Origin: Candidatus Altarchaeota archaeon
GTDB taxonomy: Archaea > Altiarchaeota > Altiarchaeia > IMC4 > QMZM01
Assembly: GCA_018897475.1 (NCBI GenBank)
Contig: JAHIKS010000089.1
Coordinates: forward strand, 1-21,899
Direction: 5' to 3'
Length of the DNA: 21,899 bases
How positions within the stretch are numbered: the stretch's first letter is position 1; each line of letters begins with the position of its first letter. Positions 1 through 8,749 of the stretch are shown here, one piece after another. The notes under the pieces were generated by a model. The model was given only the letters and a program-made list of their open reading frames with translations, did not search any database and was not told the origin of the DNA. A program made the position numbers and the translations under genes.

Positions 1-28
1 AGGGGGAAACCAGAGGCGGTGTCCCCCT
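1..28. repeat. Inverted repeat at the left window edge
   Basis: Bases 1-7 (AGGGGGA) and 22-28 (TCCCCCT) are exact reverse complements around a 14-base loop. The hairpin lies about 50 bases past the stop codon of the helicase operon and may be a transcription boundary, or part of a gene or element cut by the window edge. All three plus-strand frames are open across the first few dozen bases, so I cannot tell whether a gene ends here. Confidence 0.35.
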
Positions 29-76
29 CAATGCGGCAAAATTAAGACAACTTTAGATGATTTAAAAACAGCGTAT

Positions 77-3000
77 CTATGAAACAAAATCTATTGTTAT
101 CAGTTGTAATTTTGATTTATCAAAAGGTTCTACAACATTCTTCTTGAATGTCCCCTTTTCCATCAAGAAATTGTTTAGCTCTTTGATCACCTTCTTCCAA
201 TCATTGTCTCTCTTGTACTGTCTCCATATCTTCCTTAGAATCTGAAGTCTTTTCTTTGTCGGGGGAACAGATATAAGCTTATTCCTCACAGGTTCCCAGA
301 ATTGTTCTATTGAATCATCATCAGGAAACTCATCAAGATACGAGTCAATCTGTAGTTCTATTTCGGTTATCATATTTTTTACAAATTTTGTACTTCTGGA
401 TTTGCTTAATTCCTTTAATTTTGAATCTTGTGTCTGGCTTAGCTCGATCTCTTTGTAGGAGCTTTCAATATCTTCAACTATTATTTTATTGACGTCATAT
501 ATTTTCTCAAAGAAATTAGGAATAACTCTATCCTCTTTTGGTTTACAAGCCATAAAATTGATTATTTCCGTTTTATTTGTTATTATTGAGCTGGTGGTTA
601 TGTCATATAAATACCAAAAATGAAATTCTTCGCCATACTTATAATAGAAAAATATCGCCGAGATATCATTCTTCTTTAGCCCGCTATAAACGCCATGGGG
701 TATCTTCTCTAGGTCTTCCAAAGCTTTGTTCTTTAGAAAATCTTTCAGGGGCTGGTAAAACTTCTCACCACCACCAAAGGCATCATCTTCTAATTCGGCA
801 AATATCTTAGAGTCCTTCCCTTTAATTCTTCGGATAACGCCAAAAACCTTTGGGTGAATCTCTTCTCCTAAGATTGTCTGGTCTAGCCCTACTGACTTGT
901 CAATATCTATAATCTTATTTTGCAGTATTTCAACAAGTTTTAATAATTCCTCAAGCTCGTCCTCAGGGAAGAAATTATAAACGAATATCTTTTTGTATGG
1001 AGAGCCGATTCTATCTATTCTACCGGCTCTTTGAATCATTCTTGTTGGGTTCCAGTGCAGGTCATAATTGATTAAATATTTTGCAGATTGTAGGTTTTGT
1101 CCTTCTGACAGAACATCTGTACTTAGCAGAATATCAATTTTCTTGGAGAAGAAATCTTCAACTATTTTCTCTCTTTGTTGTGGGTTTTTTCTTGTCAGTC
1201 CTGAACTGGAAATTGCTTCTATCTTTAACTTCGAGAATCTTTTATCCCTTACTATCTCATTATAAATGTAATTTAGGGTGTCAGCGTAGTAGGTGAATAG
1301 GAGTATCTGCCCGTCTTTGGATAAGTTCAATAATCTGTCTTTCAAAACTTTTAGTTTGGCATCGTCCTCCGGTTTAATGGTTTTGACTTTTTCAAGAATT
1401 TCATCCAGTAAACTGATATCTTTGTCTATGTCGCTGAATAGTTCGTCCATGTCATACTTTTTTGAGTCAAATTCTTCCAGATTTTCAAGAATATCTCCTA
1501 TATCTTCCGTATCTAATTCCTCATCAGCACTGACTACATATTTGAGGAATGCCTTTTTCGTGAGAAGTTTCCCTGATTTCAGAGAAGATTTCAGTCGCTT
1601 TAGGAATGTTATGTGTTTTGTAACGCTTTTTCTAAATGCATCAACACTACTTTCCAGTCTTTTAAGCAAGATTGTTCTGAAAATACCACCAATGGCAATC
1701 ATACGCCCCAATGCTAGTCTTTCCTCCTCTGTTTTCAACCCTTCTTTTCTATATTCAAGTATCCTATAATATGCCATAGTCAATTCTTCACTGATAGTAT
1801 CCGAAATCTCTTTATACATTCCTTTATAAGCCTTGTCCAATTGATAGTTTATATTCTCCAGAGCTCTTTCAGGAAAGATTATCTTTTGTTCTTTTACTTC
1901 ACCATTTGGCAGTTCAATCAGAATAAAGGCATTGGGATAATTTTTAATAATGTAATCCCTCGTTCTTCTTATCGAGATTTCATTCAGTAAGTCATTTAAC
2001 AGAGATGGATTCTCGTTTGCTCTTTTAAAGAACTTAAACAGGTCGGGTATGTTCTCTTTAATAAACGTTGATCTGTCCATTAAGACAAGGAGCATAATCT
2101 GCCAGTATAAGTCCCAGGATGTGTTGTTTATTGGGGTTGCAGTTAAGAACAACATGTATGGTCGTTTACCCCCTTTGGCAATATGATCATTAACTAGGGT
2201 AAAAAAATTCTCCCATCTGTTTGACAGAGGATTCCTGAAATTGTGGCTTTCATCAACAACTATTAATTCTACGTTATCGAATCTTCCTCCAAGGGTTCTT
2301 TTTGCTTTTTCCAGAAAGTTCTCCAAAGCCAGATCCTCCTGGGAGAGTATGTTTTCCTTGACGTCAATCTTCTTCAGCTCTCTCCTCCACATCTCCCTTA
2401 ACTGGGCTGGACAGATGACAAGAATGTTTTTCCTTTCATAGTAGCCAATCTTCTCAAGTATCTTTTTCGCAATCCAAGTCTTTCCCAACCCAACGGAATC
2501 GGCGACCATGCATCCCCCATATTTTCTCAATCTCGTCCAAATACGTGCAATGGCATCGTCTTGGAATTGTGCCAGGTTCACCTTTGTCTCTGGAAGCCCT
2601 TTTGGTTTTTCTTTCTCCCTCTCTTCTTTAATGTCGTCTTTTTGCAGCTCATAGAGGGTTTTTATGTAAACCTCATAGGGAGCGTATTCCTTGCTCCCAA
2701 ATCTTGAATCCTCCAAAATTTGGATCAGGTCGTCTTTGAAGTCTCTTGATTCTGCCCAGAACTTCTCAAACCATTCCTTTCTTGTGTAAACGGCCTGAGA
2801 TTCCTGCTTCCAGGTATTCAGTTCTCCATATCGGGTTAATCCAGCAGAAGTAAAGTTAGATGAACCAATAACTATGAGATTGTCAAGGATATATGCTTTC
2901 CCATGCAGGAACTTCTCAAACAATCTTATTTCAACGTTTTCTCTTTTTAGAAATTTAATAAACAGTTTTACTGTTTCATCCTGCTCTCTTGTTAAATCAA

Positions 3001-3262
3001 AGCCCTCAACCTCTTTTCTTATCTCCTGTAAGAGAACATCTCCAAGAGTGGTTTCATTCCGGATATCAGGGGCCTTTCCAAGCAGAAGCCTGAATCTTTC
3101 AACACCTTCCAGATTGTCATTGATCATGGCAAAGGCCCGAATATTAAAGAAAGCAGTTGCTACGTCAAACTTCGTTTTGGGGTTTTCTTTTAGAGCATCA
3201 TTCAGGAAACTAACTAATTTGTTCCCTTCGCTGTTATCTATGATTTCTTTTGGGATTGGCAT
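77..3262 (-). CDS. PLD-nuclease/SNF2 helicase fusion protein
   Basis: This large protein (about 1061 aa) joins an N-terminal phospholipase-D-type nuclease domain to a superfamily 2, SNF2/HepA-like DNA translocase. Numbering from the upstream GTG at 3271, the PLD half has one HxKx4D motif (HGKAYILD, 123-130) followed by GSSN (136-139). One motif per chain is normal for PLD enzymes that dimerise. The motor has Walker A (DSVGLGKT, 258-265), a DESH Walker B box (340-343), TATP (377-380), STDVLSEGQNL (717-727) and QRAGRIDR (747-754). A long helical insertion lies at about 480-640. I prefer ATG 3262 as start because GGTG lies 6 bases before it; GTG 3271 would add three residues. It is the last gene of the operon, 28 bases after the 178-aa gene. 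I infer a role as translocase and nuclease effector of the restriction-type locus. The domain calls are secure; the biological role is not proved. Confidence 0.9.
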   Translation of the reverse strand: MPIPKEIIDNSEGNKLVSFLNDALKENPKTKFDVATAFFNIRAFAMINDNLEGVERFRLLLGKAPDIRNETTLGDVLLQEIRKEVEGFDLTREQDETVKLFIKFLKRENVEIRLFEKFLHGKAYILDNLIVIGSSNFTSAGLTRYGELNTWKQESQAVYTRKEWFEKFWAESRDFKDDLIQILEDSRFGSKEYAPYEVYIKTLYELQKDDIKEEREKEKPKGLPETKVNLAQFQDDAIARIWTRLRKYGGCMVADSVGLGKTWIAKKILEKIGYYERKNILVICPAQLREMWRRELKKIDVKENILSQEDLALENFLEKAKRTLGGRFDNVELIVVDESHNFRNPLSNRWENFFTLVNDHIAKGGKRPYMLFLTATPINNTSWDLYWQIMLLVLMDRSTFIKENIPDLFKFFKRANENPSLLNDLLNEISIRRTRDYIIKNYPNAFILIELPNGEVKEQKIIFPERALENINYQLDKAYKGMYKEISDTISEELTMAYYRILEYRKEGLKTEEERLALGRMIAIGGIFRTILLKRLESSVDAFRKSVTKHITFLKRLKSSLKSGKLLTKKAFLKYVVSADEELDTEDIGDILENLEEFDSKKYDMDELFSDIDKDISLLDEILEKVKTIKPEDDAKLKVLKDRLLNLSKDGQILLFTYYADTLNYIYNEIVRDKRFSKLKIEAISSSGLTRKNPQQREKIVEDFFSKKIDILLSTDVLSEGQNLQSAKYLINYDLHWNPTRMIQRAGRIDRIGSPYKKIFVYNFFPEDELEELLKLVEILQNKIIDIDKSVGLDQTILGEEIHPKVFGVIRRIKGKDSKIFAELEDDAFGGGEKFYQPLKDFLKNKALEDLEKIPHGVYSGLKKNDISAIFFYYKYGEEFHFWYLYDITTSSIITNKTEIINFMACKPKEDRVIPNFFEKIYDVNKIIVEDIESSYKEIELSQTQDSKLKELSKSRSTKFVKNMITEIELQIDSYLDEFPDDDSIEQFWEPVRNKLISVPPTKKRLQILRKIWRQYKRDNDWKKVIKELNNFLMEKGTFKKNVVEPFDKSKLQLITIDFVS

Positions 3263-3290
3263 CTTACGCACCAGTAATTTTTAAGAGGTT

Positions 3291-3827
3291 TCAACTATTT
3301 TCTTTATGCAATATTCCCTTTAATTTTTCTATGTTTTTATCCGAATACTTTGGATCAATGTTAGCTAGGAATATATCAACTACTTCTTTAAAATCTTTAT
3401 ATATCTGCATAAAGTTAAATGACTTTTCAGGAGGAGTTCCAGCGATCCTTCTGTAAGTAAGATGAGCCAATTCGCAATCTACTCTTTTTTGTACGATATT
3501 AATTCCCGCTAATTTAGTTTTGTCTGGTCTTATCCTATCCCATCCAACACCTTTTTTCATGAATTCGCTGGCTGATGCTTTATCTTGGCTTATGTCATCA
3601 TAGTAGAAAAATTCTAGTAAATTCCGCGCATGGAGAAGCGTTTCTTCAACACAGATATTATTCCCAAGGGGGAAGACTAAATTTTTACTATAGGTTAAGG
3701 CAATATTTTTAAGTGAATTATAGCAAATTAGTATCCCTCTCATCATCATGAATTCATAGAAAAAATGCTCATTAAGCAATTCCCTTTTCTTCCCATCACT
3801 TCTGATTATTGAACTTTTTTTACTCAT
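3291..3827 (-). CDS. Small alpha-helical protein, possibly HEPN-like
   Basis: A 178-aa protein with no secure family assignment. It has a helical segment with LLHARNLLEFFYYD (about 64-77) and later RVDCELAHLTYRR (115-127). The latter contains an Rx6H arrangement (R115, H122) like the RNase motif of HEPN domains, and HEPN proteins are frequent toxins or effectors in defence loci. The match is by eye and the motif is short, so this stays a hypothesis. Its start ATG overlaps the stop of the preceding target-recognition gene by 4 bases (ATGA), so the two are probably translated together. It is visibly more AT-rich than the chromosomal genes to the right. Alternatives are a plain structural subunit or an antitoxin-like partner. 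Confidence 0.75.
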   Translation of the reverse strand: MSKKSSIIRSDGKKRELLNEHFFYEFMMMRGILICYNSLKNIALTYSKNLVFPLGNNICVEETLLHARNLLEFFYYDDISQDKASASEFMKKGVGWDRIRPDKTKLAGINIVQKRVDCELAHLTYRRIAGTPPEKSFNFMQIYKDFKEVVDIFLANIDPKYSDKNIEKLKGILHKENS

Positions 3828-4834
3828 TTTCTCAAACTCCTCGCCTTCTCCAGCCTCTGCTTCACCAACTCACAAACCGCCCAATAAACCTCTTTCCTCT
3901 CCCCTTTAGTCAATCCAAGCTCATCAAAAATAATCTTGTCAAGTTCTGCTCTGTCGGGGAGAGGTTTTGGTTCTTGTTCGCGAATTGGTTTGGCGGGATC
4001 AATACCACATTCATCGAAAACTGAAAGTGTCCCCCTTCTACCCAATTTTTCAAGTTTATTGACAATCTCTTTTTTGATGGCTTCATTAAACTTACGAGGA
4101 TCATAAATCATTATCTTTTTTGCATCAGTTGTTTCGAATTTTAAAGCTCCTTGACCCAAATTTGAGCGTCCAAATAACATAACAAAAAACATTTGAAGAG
4201 TTGAATTCAAGGAAGCGCATAATGACTTGTAATCAACCTCTTTTTTTATGAATATCCTATGAAAACACCTATCGCTAACTAAGGGGATTTCAGAGTAAGG
4301 ACAATAAAATCTATCATTTGAAACATATTGCATGAAAAGATTCGTGGGGCGTAGATTTTTCTCAGGAATTGAATACCAATATTTTCTATTTTTTACGGTT
4401 TCGACTTTTGGCCAAGGAATGCCCGCTACAGTTTTTTGTCTTTTTCGGGTGACTTGTTTTTCACCCCAATTGATATATGATAAAATAGAGTTATACTTCT
4501 GGTTTTTTAATTTTGTTTTTGAGATTTGAGGGATGGACAAAACATAATTATTTAAAGTATCTTTTACGTGTAGAGTTTTAACTATGTCTGAACTCCTTAT
4601 CAGTGGTTTGATATAATCAGTCTCAAGTTTCCATTTTTTGAGTTTTTCTACATCAAGATAAAAGAAATCGTTTATCCCTGAATAGCATCCAGGAGTAACA
4701 TCAGCCAATGTCCACAATTGAAGCAGTTTCCCCTCACCTTTCTCCAGAATCGTGTAGAAGATATCCGGAGCCCTCAGAAACTTCCCGCCCCATTTATTGC
4801 CTGCATAATGCCCGATTTTGAATTTCTGTTTCAT
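3824..4834 (-). CDS. Detached target-recognition domain of an Eco57I-type methylase
   Basis: This 336-aa protein looks like the C-terminal specificity region (TaqI-like C-terminal domain) of Eco57I-type adenine methylases, without any catalytic motif. It begins with YAGNKWGGKFLRAPDIF near residue 10, which in intact enzymes as I know them follows directly after the DGWEYPE segment of the catalytic part. It ends with a family-typical helical tail (FDELGLTKGERKEVYWAV, then VKQRLEKARS). The matching upstream half, ending DGWEYPEVR, is encoded at 6007-7062, and a nuclease gene lies between them. Its ATG is one base after the nuclease stop, with only a weak purine-rich ribosome site. It could act in trans like an HsdS-type specificity subunit, or be a stranded remnant. 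Confidence 0.82.
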   Translation of the reverse strand: MKQKFKIGHYAGNKWGGKFLRAPDIFYTILEKGEGKLLQLWTLADVTPGCYSGINDFFYLDVEKLKKWKLETDYIKPLIRSSDIVKTLHVKDTLNNYVLSIPQISKTKLKNQKYNSILSYINWGEKQVTRKRQKTVAGIPWPKVETVKNRKYWYSIPEKNLRPTNLFMQYVSNDRFYCPYSEIPLVSDRCFHRIFIKKEVDYKSLCASLNSTLQMFFVMLFGRSNLGQGALKFETTDAKKIMIYDPRKFNEAIKKEIVNKLEKLGRRGTLSVFDECGIDPAKPIREQEPKPLPDRAELDKIIFDELGLTKGERKEVYWAVCELVKQRLEKARSLRK

Positions 4835-4835
4835 A

Positions 4836-6005
4836 TTATCTTTCTCTCTTCTTAGTATCTACTTCTTTATCAAACATCCTAACCAAACCTTCACCGCGTT
4901 TTAACAACTGGTCATAAGAAATTACTTCTATTCCATGCAGACTAAAATTAAGCGTTCTTAGACCCTCTAACCTCTCATCGTTCCATGCCTCAGTCCTCCC
5001 AATTAATATAATTGCTCTCGGTTTAACTGTACTAATTTCTATTTCATATTTATCTCGATACTCTCGTCTAATATTTTGAGCTACTTGTAATTGATTTTTC
5101 TCTAGTTCATGGAGATAATTAGCAACTTGACCTATTGCTTCAGATGTTTTTTGATCCCAATAATACGATCCTTTATGGCTTTTGTCTTCTTTAATAATTT
5201 CACTCCTATGAGGAACCTTAATTTCTAAGATATCCAAAAAACCATCTACTGTTGGAAAAAGATAGTCTGGAATTTGGCTAAACCCCACTTTTCCTTTTTC
5301 AATAGGTTCTAAATAATCAACACCAAAAATCCATGTATTAGAATAAATCCACTTTTGCCAAGAATTTTTCCCCGTTGTTTCAGAAAGTTTCTTCTCAAGT
5401 CTTTTATTAAACTCATCTAATTTATCCTTATAATATGCTTGATTGGAAGCGGCTTTAATCTCTTTTAAAACTTCAGGAGTTAGTTTCTTTCTATCTATTT
5501 TAGACTCTCTAATCATGCGAGCTATATTCCCCGTCAATAAATTTTGGGTTTTAGGTACTAATGTGGTCCTAGGAAGTGTTTTTATTACCTTCTCTGTTTG
5601 GCTTCGTGTAATAATTTCAGCCAGTTCTGGAGCTATATCTGGAAGTTCCTTCGACAAAAATTTATAAGCAGTGTCTAATCCAACCTGTCTATAAACACTG
5701 AAAAAAGCGCTACTTCCAATCTTTCTATAATCCTCATAATTTATAATTACCGTATTGTCTTTAATCCTGCTCTTTTCATGAGACAAAATAACGACGACAC
5801 TCCCACCAAGTTTCTTTTTTAATGTCTCCAATAGGTGTTTTCCACCTCGAAATCCGGTAGTTTCTAATGATTTGAATAAATTACCATATCTGTCTGATTT
5901 TATGCTTTCCAGATTTGTTTTCAACTGGGGCGTTATAAAAATCCTAGTTCCTTTTACCCCACCATAATTCTTATTCTTAATCTCAAGTTTAATTAACTCC
6001 GTCAT
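4836..6005 (-). CDS. Shedu-like DUF4263 PD-(D/E)XK nuclease
   Basis: A 389-aa protein whose C-terminal half has the pattern of the Shedu (SduA, DUF4263) nuclease domain. There is IPDYLFPTVDGFLDILEIKVP at 245-265, giving candidate acidic/lysine active-site residues D258, E261 and K263. A helix with Q293 (TSEAIGQVANYL) follows, then PRAIILIGR (329-337) and LRTLNFSLHGIEVISYDQLL (349-368). Family members with this core defend bacteria against phage as single-protein nucleases; the N-terminal half is variable and probably senses the trigger. Here residues 1-190 are unassigned. The start is well supported by a strong GAGGTGA site formed by the last codons of the methylase fragment. The gene starts one base after that fragment's stop and ends one base before the target-recognition gene, so it splits the methylase. 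The sequence is AT-rich, consistent with transfer. Confidence 0.87.
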   Translation of the reverse strand: MTELIKLEIKNKNYGGVKGTRIFITPQLKTNLESIKSDRYGNLFKSLETTGFRGGKHLLETLKKKLGGSVVVILSHEKSRIKDNTVIINYEDYRKIGSSAFFSVYRQVGLDTAYKFLSKELPDIAPELAEIITRSQTEKVIKTLPRTTLVPKTQNLLTGNIARMIRESKIDRKKLTPEVLKEIKAASNQAYYKDKLDEFNKRLEKKLSETTGKNSWQKWIYSNTWIFGVDYLEPIEKGKVGFSQIPDYLFPTVDGFLDILEIKVPHRSEIIKEDKSHKGSYYWDQKTSEAIGQVANYLHELEKNQLQVAQNIRREYRDKYEIEISTVKPRAIILIGRTEAWNDERLEGLRTLNFSLHGIEVISYDQLLKRGEGLVRMFDKEVDTKKRER

Positions 6006-6006
6006 T

Positions 6007-7062
6007 TTACCTCACCTCAGGATATTCCCATCCATCCTCTAATAGATCTTCTTGGATTATTGGGAAGACCCTATAATCATGCGTATTGACAACATTCTTT
6101 ACAAGCTCTGTAATTGCTCCGCCTTTTATTTCAACTCCGATATTCTCAATATCAATATGAATTTTTGGATTTCTGTAGATTTCCTCAAACGGTTTCTTGA
6201 ACATGACAAATTTAGCAACATTACCCAGCAATGGCCAGTCTTTGTTACCCTCTACTTTAAGCCCCCCAATTTTTTCTTCCTTAAATCTTGGTGCACCAAA
6301 CAAGGCAATGATTGTGTTAACGTCAGCATGAGCAAAACTCCTTTTTGGGTTATCGTAGATCGCAATAATGGAGGCATACTTCAGCAAAAACTCCTGCAAA
6401 TTCCTCCCGTAACCAACATCAAGCCAGGAGTTAGAAGTGATAAAACAGAATGTCCCTTTTTCGTTCAGCAAACTCAATCCATGGAAATAGAAATAGACGT
6501 AATAGTCACTCTTCTTGCCTATTTTGTCAACTACTGGAAACTGAGTCTTAACAGATTTAATCAATTTTTCCTTATATTCTCTCCTATCCGCCAAGCTAAC
6601 CTCTGCTTTTAATTTGTTCGGTGGGGAAATCTTCTCCTGCCTTACATATGGCGGATTCCCTATAACAATATCAAAGCCATTCTTATCCCCAAATATTTCT
6701 GCAAAGTCGATATCCCAGACAAATGGCTTCTTTTCTGGGTCCTGCAGAAGCTCTTTTATCCTGTTCAGATTCCTGGTTTCATTTTCGCATTCTTCTATCT
6801 CCTCCTCCCTTTCCAGAATATAATCATCTAACCGAATATCTATTTTACCGCCACCCAGCGTGATCTGTCTTCCGGTTCTCTTTATGCCGTTCTTCAGTAA
6901 TTCGACATCGCCCTCAATAGACTCAATCCTTTCGTCAATAATCTCCTCAAAAAGTCTGATTTCTTCAGCTCTCACTTCCTCAGGAGTCCTGAACTTAGCC
7001 GTCGGCGAGTTCTCAAAATACTTTCTCTTTTCCTGCTTCAAGTCATCCAGCCTTTTCTTCAA
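6007..7062 (-). CDS. Eco57I-type adenine methylase, middle fragment (catalytic NPPY part)
   Basis: This open frame carries the catalytic motif IV of an N6-adenine methylase (FDIVIGNPPYV; NPPY at 136-139) and downstream conserved segments (FCFITSNSWLDVGYG), and ends DGWEYPEVR. It has no ATG or credible ribosome site; the first usable codon is a TTG. The frame continues upstream without a stop to the G6 tract at 7128-7133. Removing one base there joins it in frame to the 552-aa fragment, restoring RVGDSLV. It is therefore the second part of one gene rather than an independent gene. With the repaired N-terminal part it would give about 913 aa, and with the detached recognition domain about 1249 aa, a plausible full length for this enzyme type. 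Confidence 0.85.
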   Translation of the reverse strand: MKKRLDDLKQEKRKYFENSPTAKFRTPEEVRAEEIRLFEEIIDERIESIEGDVELLKNGIKRTGRQITLGGGKIDIRLDDYILEREEEIEECENETRNLNRIKELLQDPEKKPFVWDIDFAEIFGDKNGFDIVIGNPPYVRQEKISPPNKLKAEVSLADRREYKEKLIKSVKTQFPVVDKIGKKSDYYVYFYFHGLSLLNEKGTFCFITSNSWLDVGYGRNLQEFLLKYASIIAIYDNPKRSFAHADVNTIIALFGAPRFKEEKIGGLKVEGNKDWPLLGNVAKFVMFKKPFEEIYRNPKIHIDIENIGVEIKGGAITELVKNVVNTHDYRVFPIIQEDLLEDGWEYPEVR

Positions 7063-7090
7063 ATGTGGCTTTAAGTTGCTGGTTCTAACA

Positions 7091-8749
7091 TTAAAGCTGA
7101 TTCCCCCTATTTCCTGAACCAGAGAGTCCCCCCACTCTCAGGTTCATGTTAAGATTCGGTAGAAGGGGGTATTTTCTCAATTGTTCCTTCTTGAATTCCG
7201 TTTCAACAATCAGCTGTAACCAGAGTCTCAGTTCAGCAGCATGAATTGCCCAGGGCATTACATCAACACCATAAAGGGAACGCTGGACAATGCTGAATTT
7301 AAGGTCGAAGTCTGTTAGCCCTTTCCTGTTCAAGTGTCTGTAAACTATCCTATAGAGTTCAGCGAGAACATTCAGCACCCCAACCAGAAAAGCCCCTGAA
7401 CCGCAGGCAGGATCAACGACAGATAGATTATCTAAAACCTCTTCCAATTTACGCCAAAGTTTTTCTTTATCAAAATATCCCTCAATTTTTTCTTTCTGTT
7501 CGGGCAAATCAAAAACCAGATGATAAAACTTCTCTTTAGGGACACCAGGTATTTGTTTTGATAAGTATTCAACTACTGATCTTCGACACATGAAATCAAC
7601 TTCCACTCTGGGTGTGTAGAATATGCCCAAATCGTTCCGGTCGTATATCTCCTCAGCTACATTCGCTAAAGACTCATAGACATAACCAATCATCTGCGGA
7701 TCGACAGCAACTTCCTGATCAAGCGGCATGTCTTCTTTTATTGTGAAATTGTATTTTTCAAAGAAATCAAAGGTCTTCTGAAACATCTTGTCAGTTATTT
7801 TTACCCTGATATCATCCAGATCATTCTCCCTGAACAAACCACCATTCAGGTAAGGGGAATTAGAGATTACCTTTGTTACTTCTTCTGGCAGACCAGTTAC
7901 TTCATTTGAACGATTGTTAAAGGCCTTAAAAAACACCTGTCTGAGCCATTTCTCATAAAATTCGTCAGAACCATATTTCCTCAGTCTTTTGTATGAACCC
8001 CAAAACCAATCAATAAATTTGGGATATTCAAGCCATTTCTTTTTAGAGATAAAATAAATGAACATTATCCGGTTTAAAAACTGCAATGTAAATTCATGCG
8101 ATTCTTTTCTTGAAATTTTCTGTCTATCCAGTTCCTTTCTTAATGCAAAAAAGATGCCTTTATAATCTTCAAAGAATGCCGTCGTTACTCTCTCAACGCT
8201 GAATGCCTTTTTCCATTTTCTCCAGACATCGCGCCAACTACTCTCCTCTTCATAAAGAATATTTGACAGGGTTTGAATATCTGTATAGTGGATATCCTCT
8301 TTATTGACGATGAGCTTTGTCAGTTTAAGTTTATGCTTACCGGTTTCGATTTTTTCACGGTTGGGGAATACAAACACGACTTCTGAATAATCTGTTGTAA
8401 ATATCAAGAGAAAATGCAGGTACTGTCTATCAAAATTGGTTGTTACGGATCTGATAAAAGATGGTACTAATGTTGTTGTTTCGAGCAAAAAAACAGGCAG
8501 TTTCTCATCAAAACTTAGAATTGAATATATCTCCTTAATTCTCTGACTATCCTCTTTTTTGAAATCAAAAACTCCTTTTTTTCTTTTGGATGATATATCA
8601 AATAGAAGTTTATCGGGATAGTTCAATAGTTTGAATAGGTCAAAAATGTCTTCTGTGGAGTTGAGTTTGCTAATATGCTTTTGTATCTCTTCTCTCAACT
8701 CGCTAACGGTTTTCATTCTTTCTAACTTTAATCTATCTAGATTTTCCAC
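7091..8749 (-). CDS. Eco57I-type adenine methylase, N-terminal fragment (frameshifted)
   Basis: A 552-aa fragment with the SAM-binding motif I (VVDPACGSGAF; DPACGSG at 446-452) and GVDVMPWAIHAAELRLWL (494-511), typical of large Eco57I-type restriction-modification methylases. Residues 1-380 form the helical N-terminal region of that group; I see no clear PD-(D/E)XK site in it. After LRVG (537-540) the reading turns into about 12 unrelated residues and stops, because of one extra base in a G6 run. Start choice is uncertain. GTG 8749 overlaps a small upstream ORF by 17 bases, while ATG 8716 lies 16 bases after that ORF's stop; neither has a clear ribosome site. It is the first large gene of the operon. 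Confidence 0.85.
   Translation of the reverse strand: MENLDRLKLERMKTVSELREEIQKHISKLNSTEDIFDLFKLLNYPDKLLFDISSKRKKGVFDFKKEDSQRIKEIYSILSFDEKLPVFLLETTTLVPSFIRSVTTNFDRQYLHFLLIFTTDYSEVVFVFPNREKIETGKHKLKLTKLIVNKEDIHYTDIQTLSNILYEEESSWRDVWRKWKKAFSVERVTTAFFEDYKGIFFALRKELDRQKISRKESHEFTLQFLNRIMFIYFISKKKWLEYPKFIDWFWGSYKRLRKYGSDEFYEKWLRQVFFKAFNNRSNEVTGLPEEVTKVISNSPYLNGGLFRENDLDDIRVKITDKMFQKTFDFFEKYNFTIKEDMPLDQEVAVDPQMIGYVYESLANVAEEIYDRNDLGIFYTPRVEVDFMCRRSVVEYLSKQIPGVPKEKFYHLVFDLPEQKEKIEGYFDKEKLWRKLEEVLDNLSVVDPACGSGAFLVGVLNVLAELYRIVYRHLNRKGLTDFDLKFSIVQRSLYGVDVMPWAIHAAELRLWLQLIVETEFKKEQLRKYPLLPNLNMNLRVGGLSGSGNRGNQL
7128..7133 (-). other. G6 tract causing the methylase frameshift
   Basis: On the minus strand the codons read AGA GTG GGG GGA CTC and run into a TAA. 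With one G fewer they read AGA GTG GGG GAC TCT CTG GTT, giving RVGDSLV, a conserved stretch of this methylase group, and the frame continues through the NPPY fragment. The tract may be a phase-variable site, a programmed slippage site, a real mutation or an assembly error. Confidence 0.85.

Noticed and set aside
1293..1769. Plus-strand open frame of about 158 codons inside the helicase gene
   Set aside because: It is a Ser/Phe/Leu-rich antisense shadow of the helicase with no recognisable motif.
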